Shown: positions 5,411 to 9,510 of the stretch, piece after piece | How the letters are laid out: every line of letters begins with the position of its first letter | Numbering within the stretch: position 1 is the first letter of the stretch | Source of the DNA: Bacteroidota bacterium | GTDB lineage: Bacteria; Bacteroidota; Bacteroidia; NS11-12g; UBA955 | DNA: 9,510 nt | Direction of reading: 5' to 3' | NCBI GenBank assembly: GCA_009918425.1 | Contig: RGEC01000078.1 | Span: 1-9,510 of the forward strand | Notes under the pieces: generated by a model | Told to the model about the DNA's origin: nothing | The model's input: the letters and a program-made list of their open reading frames with translations, nothing else | The model's database searches: none | Translations under genes and position numbers: made by a program

Positions 5411-7135
5411 TTGAACGCCAGGCAAATTATACTCACCGCACACAAAGGCTTCAGGCATTTGCTAACTGCCTCTCAGCAGGGTAAAACGCGTATGATTCTG
5501 TTTGGACAAACCCTACTGGCCTTTGCTGATATTGTCGGGCTGGGCAGTATGGTGCCTGTGCTGATGCTGGCTTTGGACCACTCTTTTTTGGAAAAAAGCA
5601 GTAAACTGCGCTTTATTTTTCACCAGCTTGGCTTTACATCTGAAGCGAATTTTCTAAAAACCCTGATTGGAATTATTCTGCTATTCTTTCTCATCAAAGG
5701 CATTCTGGCCTTTGTTCTCCAGCAATTTATCCGCAAAACAGCCTCCGATATTGCCTACAGCCTATCGAAACGGGCATATAACCGCGTATTTGAGGAGCGT
5801 TCCTATGACCGGCTAAACCACGATGGCCCCGGATTCAGTGAAATCGTATTTTTCTCGCCATTTTACTTTGTTTCGGGTACATATATTCCCTACCTGACGC
5901 TCATGAGCGAACTCGCCATAGTGATTCTGCTTACCGCTTTTTTTACCTTTTATAACCCTTTTATATTCTTTCTTATCGTGGGATTGATTGGCGGTGGATT
6001 TTTTCTGGTAAACCGATTTGCCCGCAAACGCATTACCGAATTGGGTGAAGCAGGCGCACTTTACCGAGACAAGGCTCTCCGCGAAATTAACTATGGCAGT
6101 GGCGGGTTCACAGACATCATCACCCACGGTGCTGAAGGGCATTTCAGGGAAAAAATGCTGCAACATTTCCGTGGTTTCTCAGAAAGCGGCATACGCGCAA
6201 TTAACCTGCAAACCCTGCCTTTCAGGGTCAATGAATTGATTGCCCTGCTTGGCATTACCCTGCTGGTAATTTATGCTTATTTTTATTCAAGCAACAATAT
6301 AGGACAGGTGCGCGCACTTGCTGCACTTTTTGCTATTGCTGTTTTTCGCCTGCTGCCTGCAGCCAACCGGGTGTTACAAAGCCTGATGCACCTGAAACTC
6401 AGCGCCTATACACTGGATCAGCTTATACCCGTGATGGCAGAGCCGGTGGTAAAAAAAGAAACCATCAGCCAATTTGAAAAAGAAATTACCATACGTGACC
6501 TCCACTTTGCTTTCAGCGATAAGCCCGAAATTATCAGCGCCTTAAACCTCAGCATTCGCAAAGGTGAATGTGTAGGCATTCGCGGGGTTTCCGGTGCCGG
6601 AAAATCCACACTGGTGAAAATTATTATGGGATTTTACCCGCCGAAAAGCGGAGAAATTATGGTTGATGGACAAAAAATGGATGAAAACTGCAGCGCCCTG
6701 GAACTATACGCCTACCTGGGGCAAGATTCATATATCATTAACGGAAACATAGCCGACAATGTAGTCTTTGGATCTCAAAATCAAGACACACAGAAAATTC
6801 ATAAAGCCCTGGAACTGGCCGCTTTCAGCTGGCCTGAAATTACAGGCAACTTGCTTGCGGCAGAAGTGGGAGATCACGGCTCACGGCTGAGTGAGGGACA
6901 GAAACAACGTTTGGCGCTGGCCAGGGCCATATACCACAACAGCGAGGTATTGATTCTGGATGAGCCCAGCAGTGCGCTGGATGACGCTACGGAGCAGACC
7001 CTGCTTGGGCATCTTGCCGAATTAAAAAATCTGGGTAAAACCCTGATTATTATTGCCCACCGCGAAAAAGTTTTCGACATTTGCGACACCGTTTACACTT
7101 TGGAAAATAAACGCTTAACCCCGTACCTACCATGA
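5411..7135 (+). CDS. ABC exporter half-transporter (PglK/MsbA-like flippase)
   Basis: A fused permease-ATPase of about 574 residues that would homodimerise in the inner membrane. The N-terminal half has about six membrane segments: 5492-5580, 5650-5720, two in 5875-6020, and two in 6220-6400. The ATPase half has Walker A GVSGAGKST (about residues 392-400), signature LSEGQ (493-497), Walker B LILDEP with Asp517/Glu518, and the switch His550, all intact. The layout resembles PglK, which flips lipid-linked oligosaccharides, but the substrate could also be a lipid or peptide. The start is uncertain. The first ATG (5492) would remove the elbow segment (FRHLLTAS) that aligns with the family N-terminus. 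A TTG at 5402 lies inside the promoter box, so TTG 5411 is preferred. The gene overlaps the next one by ATGA (7132-7135), which suggests a substrate related to a modified sugar. Confidence 0.87.
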   Translation: MNARQIILTAHKGFRHLLTASQQGKTRMILFGQTLLAFADIVGLGSMVPVLMLALDHSFLEKSSKLRFIFHQLGFTSEANFLKTLIGIILLFFLIKGILAFVLQQFIRKTASDIAYSLSKRAYNRVFEERSYDRLNHDGPGFSEIVFFSPFYFVSGTYIPYLTLMSELAIVILLTAFFTFYNPFIFFLIVGLIGGGFFLVNRFARKRITELGEAGALYRDKALREINYGSGGFTDIITHGAEGHFREKMLQHFRGFSESGIRAINLQTLPFRVNELIALLGITLLVIYAYFYSSNNIGQVRALAALFAIAVFRLLPAANRVLQSLMHLKLSAYTLDQLIPVMAEPVVKKETISQFEKEITIRDLHFAFSDKPEIISALNLSIRKGECVGIRGVSGAGKSTLVKIIMGFYPPKSGEIMVDGQKMDENCSALELYAYLGQDSYIINGNIADNVVFGSQNQDTQKIHKALELAAFSWPEITGNLLAAEVGDHGSRLSEGQKQRLALARAIYHNSEVLILDEPSSALDDATEQTLLGHLAELKNLGKTLIIIAHREKVFDICDTVYTLENKRLTPYLP

Positions 7136-8187
7136 AAGTTAGATTTGCCGTTCTGGGAACCGGTCATATCGGAAAAAGACATGCCGAAATGATTTCCCGC
7201 AACCCCGATGCGGAGCTCGTAGCATTGGCCGATATCAGATCCAAAAACGATTTGGGGGTTGACACCTTCGGTGTTCCCTTTTACAACTCACTGCAGAGCC
7301 TGCTGACTGAAGGACCTGATTTTGATGTACTCAATATTGCTACTCCCAACGGATTGCACGGGCAACATGCCATTGCTGCCCTGAAAGCCAATAAGCACGT
7401 CGTTATTGAAAAACCCATGGCCCTGAGCAAGGCTGAATGCGAGCAGGTTATTTATCACGCCATGGCCCAACATAAACTGGTTTTTTGCGTAATGCAAAAC
7501 CGGTATTCACCCCCCTCAGTTTGGATTAAAGATCTTCTGGACAGTGGAAAGTTGGGGAAAATTTTAATGGTGCAGGTGAATTGCTACTGGAACCGCGATG
7601 ATCGCTACTACAAAGCCGGAAACTGGAAAGGCCTGCAGGAGCTTGACGGAGGAACCCTTTTCACCCAGTTTTCGCACTTCATAGACATTATGTACTGGCT
7701 GTTTGGCGACATTACAGACATACGGGCCCAGTTTGAAGATTTTACCCATAAATCCAACACAGAGTTTGAAGATTCAGGCATGATACAGTTCAAATTTCTA
7801 AACGGCGGAATGGGCTGTATCAATTATTCTACCAGCGTTTGGGATAAAAACTTTGAAAGCTCCATCACCATCATTGCCGAAAATGGCACCGTGAAAATTG
7901 GCGGACAATACATGAATGAGGTGGAGTATTGCCACATTAAGGATTACACCATGCCCGAGCTGCCACCAGCCAATCCGGCCAATGATTACGGGCCTTATAA
8001 AGGAAGTGCAGCAAACCACAATTATGTGATAGAAAATGTAGTGGATACCATCAAACGCAACGTGGCGCCCACCACCAATGCACTCGAGGGTTTAAAAGTG
8101 GTGGAGATTATTGAGCGTGTCTATACCTCAAACCCTTATCCGGCAAGCAAAAAAGACATGCTGGATGATACCTATCCGCGAGGATAA
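7132..8187 (+). CDS. Gfo/Idh/MocA-family oxidoreductase (WlbA/WbpB-like)
   Basis: An NAD(P)-dependent sugar oxidoreductase of 351 residues, cytoplasmic. The N-terminal Rossmann motif GTGHIG (9-14) is followed by the family's EKP motif with catalytic Lys94 (VIEKPMALS). The central LDGGTLFTQFSHFID contains the His182 and Asp185 pair expected at the active site, and a C-terminal alpha/beta domain follows. The sequence around NRYSPPSVWIKDLLDSGKLGKI and WKGLQELDGG is closest, by recollection, to UDP-N-acetylglucosaminuronate 3-dehydrogenases (WlbA/WbpB) of O-antigen diaminouronate pathways, but the partner aminotransferase and acetyltransferase are not in the window, so the substrate is open. The ATG overlaps the exporter stop by 4 bp, indicating translational coupling and a shared pathway, probably envelope glycan. 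No secretion signal, unlike the Tat-exported members of this family. Confidence 0.88.
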   Translation: MKVRFAVLGTGHIGKRHAEMISRNPDAELVALADIRSKNDLGVDTFGVPFYNSLQSLLTEGPDFDVLNIATPNGLHGQHAIAALKANKHVVIEKPMALSKAECEQVIYHAMAQHKLVFCVMQNRYSPPSVWIKDLLDSGKLGKILMVQVNCYWNRDDRYYKAGNWKGLQELDGGTLFTQFSHFIDIMYWLFGDITDIRAQFEDFTHKSNTEFEDSGMIQFKFLNGGMGCINYSTSVWDKNFESSITIIAENGTVKIGGQYMNEVEYCHIKDYTMPELPPANPANDYGPYKGSAANHNYVIENVVDTIKRNVAPTTNALEGLKVVEIIERVYTSNPYPASKKDMLDDTYPRG

Positions 8188-8210
8188 AAAATATTTTTTG
8201 ATTTTTTTTG
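8184..8210 (+). terminator. Possible weak terminator after the oxidoreductase gene
   Basis: The stop codon runs into a self-complementary AAAAAATATTTTTT (8187-8200) and a T8 tract (8202-8209). There is no GC-rich stem, so termination would be inefficient; it may equally be an AT-rich promoter upstream element of the following operon. Confidence 0.3.
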
Positions 8211-8253
8211 GGGGTAAGGTCCTGGTTTGTGGTATTAAAGGTCACGAAAAGGA

Positions 8254-8433
8254 ATGAAGGAACAACTTGAATCCAACCTGATTACCAAGTATGCCGCCGG
8301 ACTTATGTCGCGCGAAGAAATGAAGCATCTGGAAGAATGGTTGAAGAAAAATCCACAGTACAATGTAACTGTTGCCATTATCAAGCAGCAGGTAGATGCC
8401 TTAGTGAACGCGGCAGGAAGGGTTTTGGGCTAA
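8254..8433 (+). CDS. 59-residue protein resembling the FecR N-terminal helical domain
   Basis: A short intact ORF of 59 residues ending in TAA at 8431-8433, one base before the FecR ATG. Its core LITKYAAGLMSREEMKHLEEWLKKNPQ (about 9-35) has the pattern of the cytoplasmic sigma-binding region of Bacteroidota FecR proteins (KYLxGxxSxEExxxLxxWLxxNP). It is highly helical and charged, with no Cys or membrane segment. AAAAGGA directly precedes the ATG and AAAGG lies further upstream, so ribosome entry is plausible. The neighbouring FecR lacks this first part of its N-terminal domain, so the two products may together form a split anti-sigma unit. A single-base loss in TTTT or GGG at 8423-8429 would fuse the frames, so an indel or sequencing error is an alternative. 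Real coding is likely; the role is inferred from similarity and position. Confidence 0.7.
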   Translation: MKEQLESNLITKYAAGLMSREEMKHLEEWLKKNPQYNVTVAIIKQQVDALVNAAGRVLG

Positions 8434-8434
8434 A

Positions 8435-9289
8435 ATGAACAATCAGAAGCAAAATCCAATTTCGGAAGAATTTAAAGACGTTTGGCAAAATGCCGGAGGT
8501 TATACTTACCCCGAAGCTGCCAGCAACACAGAACAATGGGAAGCACTGCAGGCTAAGATCAGCAGCCGCAACCTGAGTGTTACCCACCGTCCTCTTCTTA
8601 CACGCAAATGGTTTCTGGCCGCTGCAACAGTGGCCCTTATTGCAGGCTTCACGGCAGTTATTTACAGCAATCTCGCCGGTGGGCATATAGAGCCGCTGGT
8701 TGTTACTACAGGGCCGGGTGAAGTAAAAACCGTGACCCTGCCGGATGGTTCGGAAGCAACCCTTAATAGCAATGGCCGCATGGCTTATGATGCCGAGTTT
8801 AGCCATCACAACAGGCAGATTACTTTGACTGGACAGGCACATTTTGAGGTTAAAAAGAATGAATTATTACCGTTTACAGTGCAAAGCAAACATATTAACG
8901 TAACCGTGCTGGGAACAGGTTTCAGTGTAACAGATTTCCCTTCTGAAACCCCTGCAGTGGAAGTGTCACACGGCAGGGTTCAGGTAGATGCCGAAGGGCA
9001 GAGAACTACCCTTACCCAAAATATGATGGCACGCATCAAAAACGGAAAACTTATCAGCAGTGCAGCCCAAGCATCCTGCAGATGGAAAGATGGAAAACTC
9101 ATTTTTAACAGCGCGACACTCAGCGAAATATCTTTGGTAATGAAAAATCGTTTAGGTAAAGGGCTGGTATGGGAAAAAACAGCTGACCAAAACCGCATAT
9201 TCACGGGCAGTTTTGAGCAGGGAACAACGCCACAGGCCATGCTGAATACCCTGAATACCGCGCTGGGCATTTCCATGAAACTGGATTAA
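8435..9289 (+). CDS. FecR-family transmembrane anti-sigma factor/regulator
   Basis: A 284-residue inner-membrane regulator. Family members hold an ECF sigma factor and pass a signal from an outer-membrane TonB-dependent receptor. In order: a short cytoplasmic part (1-56) with only the tail of the usual N-terminal domain (EEFKDVWQNAG...WEALQAKI); one membrane segment (about 59-79); a periplasmic FecR beta domain (about 91-185) opening with TTGPGEVKTVTLPDGSEATLNSN and including GQAHFEVKK and VLGTGFSV; and a C-terminal DUF4974-like domain (about 217-284). Family members usually have about 320-390 residues, and the shortfall equals the region found in the 59-residue ORF just upstream. Stop and start are separated by one base, so translation is probably coupled. 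No ECF sigma gene is adjacent on either side, which is unusual. A strong terminator follows 43 bp after the stop. Confidence 0.9.
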   Translation: MNNQKQNPISEEFKDVWQNAGGYTYPEAASNTEQWEALQAKISSRNLSVTHRPLLTRKWFLAAATVALIAGFTAVIYSNLAGGHIEPLVVTTGPGEVKTVTLPDGSEATLNSNGRMAYDAEFSHHNRQITLTGQAHFEVKKNELLPFTVQSKHINVTVLGTGFSVTDFPSETPAVEVSHGRVQVDAEGQRTTLTQNMMARIKNGKLISSAAQASCRWKDGKLIFNSATLSEISLVMKNRLGKGLVWEKTADQNRIFTGSFEQGTTPQAMLNTLNTALGISMKLD

Positions 9290-9332
9290 AAGAAAAGCGT
9301 TCGTTCTTCAAATAATTTCATAGTATTTGATT

Positions 9333-9364
9333 GAAAGCCGCAGCAATGCTGCGGCTTTCTTTTT
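9333..9364 (+). terminator. Rho-independent terminator after fecR-like gene
   Basis: A perfect 12-bp stem GAAAGCCGCAGC / GCTGCGGCTTTC (9333-9344 and 9348-9359) with loop AAT, followed by T5 (9360-9364). It ends the 8254-9289 operon and separates it from the next gene. Confidence 0.93.
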
Positions 9365-9410
9365 ACAATACCAAGACAACACCAAAAGCAGGTATGGCGT
9401 CTAAAACTTA

Positions 9411-9418
9411 TATCTTTG
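9411..9418 (+). promoter_or_regulatory. -7 box of the gene starting at 9425
   Basis: TATCTTTG matches TAnnTTTG exactly and lies after the terminator. No clear -33 TTG is found at the expected distance. The box ends 6 nt before the GTG at 9425, the same spacing as at 5397-5411. Confidence 0.5.
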
Positions 9419-9424
9419 TATTGC

Positions 9425-9510
9425 GTGAAGTGGCGCTTTTTCATATGGACTTGTTTCTTGCTTACCGCAATAGGCCTACAATCGCAGTCATCGCTATATT
9501 TCACCCCCAA
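9425..9510 (+). CDS. Secreted protein, N-terminus only (cut by window end)
   Basis: From the GTG at 9425 an open frame runs to the end of the window and gives 28 residues: MKWRFFIWTCFLLTAIGLQS followed by QSSLYFTP. This is a textbook signal peptide: Lys/Arg near the start, a hydrophobic core, and Gln/Ser around the cleavage site. There is no ATG in a suitable position, so GTG is the likely start. A TAnnTTTG box lies just upstream and a strong terminator before that, so it begins a new transcription unit. In Bacteroidota a FecR gene is often followed by a TonB-dependent receptor, but the visible residues do not show a recognisable receptor domain, so no function is assigned. Confidence 0.55.
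   Translation, partial: MKWRFFIWTCFLLTAIGLQSQSSLYFTP

Noticed and set aside
8381..8842. 153-codon minus-strand ORF
   Set aside because: Antisense to the FecR-family gene and the 59-codon ORF, with no protein-like domain order.
9286..9510. 74-codon minus-strand ORF at the window end
   Set aside because: It runs through the perfect terminator hairpin and opposes a frame with a clear signal peptide. Its Cys/His-rich composition looks like reverse-strand translation.

Overview
The window looks like a chromosomal segment from a free-living member of the Bacteroidota. The evidence is a tmRNA whose tag reads GENNYALAA, promoter boxes of the TAnnTTTG type, a FecR-family anti-sigma factor with a C-terminal domain typical of this phylum, an extended-SDR type L-threonine dehydrogenase, few clear Shine-Dalgarno sites, and 25-bp periodic CCCCGnnGGGG hairpin repeats. 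The genus cannot be fixed from the sequence.

Layout from left to right. (1) 1-1934, plus strand: the 3' part of a UDP-glucose 6-dehydrogenase gene overlaps a complete UDP-glucuronate decarboxylase gene by ATGA. Together they convert UDP-glucose to UDP-glucuronate to UDP-xylose, the sugar donor for a surface polysaccharide or glycan. (2) 1935-2191: a gene-free stretch with a short 8-bp tandem repeat, a three-unit hairpin array and the tmRNA promoter. (3) 2192-2561: ssrA (tmRNA), followed by a terminator. (4) 2624-4237: three short orphan genes in alternating orientation, two with signal peptides, separated by AT-rich spacers carrying short repeats. This is the most accessory-looking part of the window. 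(5) 4374-5342, minus strand: L-threonine 3-dehydrogenase, divergent from (6) 5411-8187, plus strand: a PglK/MsbA-like ABC exporter overlapping a Gfo/Idh/MocA sugar oxidoreductase by ATGA. (7) 8254-9289, plus strand: an unlisted 59-codon ORF resembling the N-terminal helical part of FecR, followed one base later by a FecR-family membrane anti-sigma gene and a strong hairpin terminator. (8) 9425-end: the first 28 codons of a secreted protein.

The outer blocks fit cell-envelope sugar metabolism: nucleotide-sugar synthesis on the left, and a possible lipid-linked glycan flippase with a sugar oxidoreductase in the middle. No glycosyltransferase is present. I found no convincing new multi-gene system. 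The best leads are the apparently split FecR N-terminal domain, several promoter boxes lying 5-7 nt before start codons (predicted leaderless mRNAs), and the hairpin array beside ssrA.
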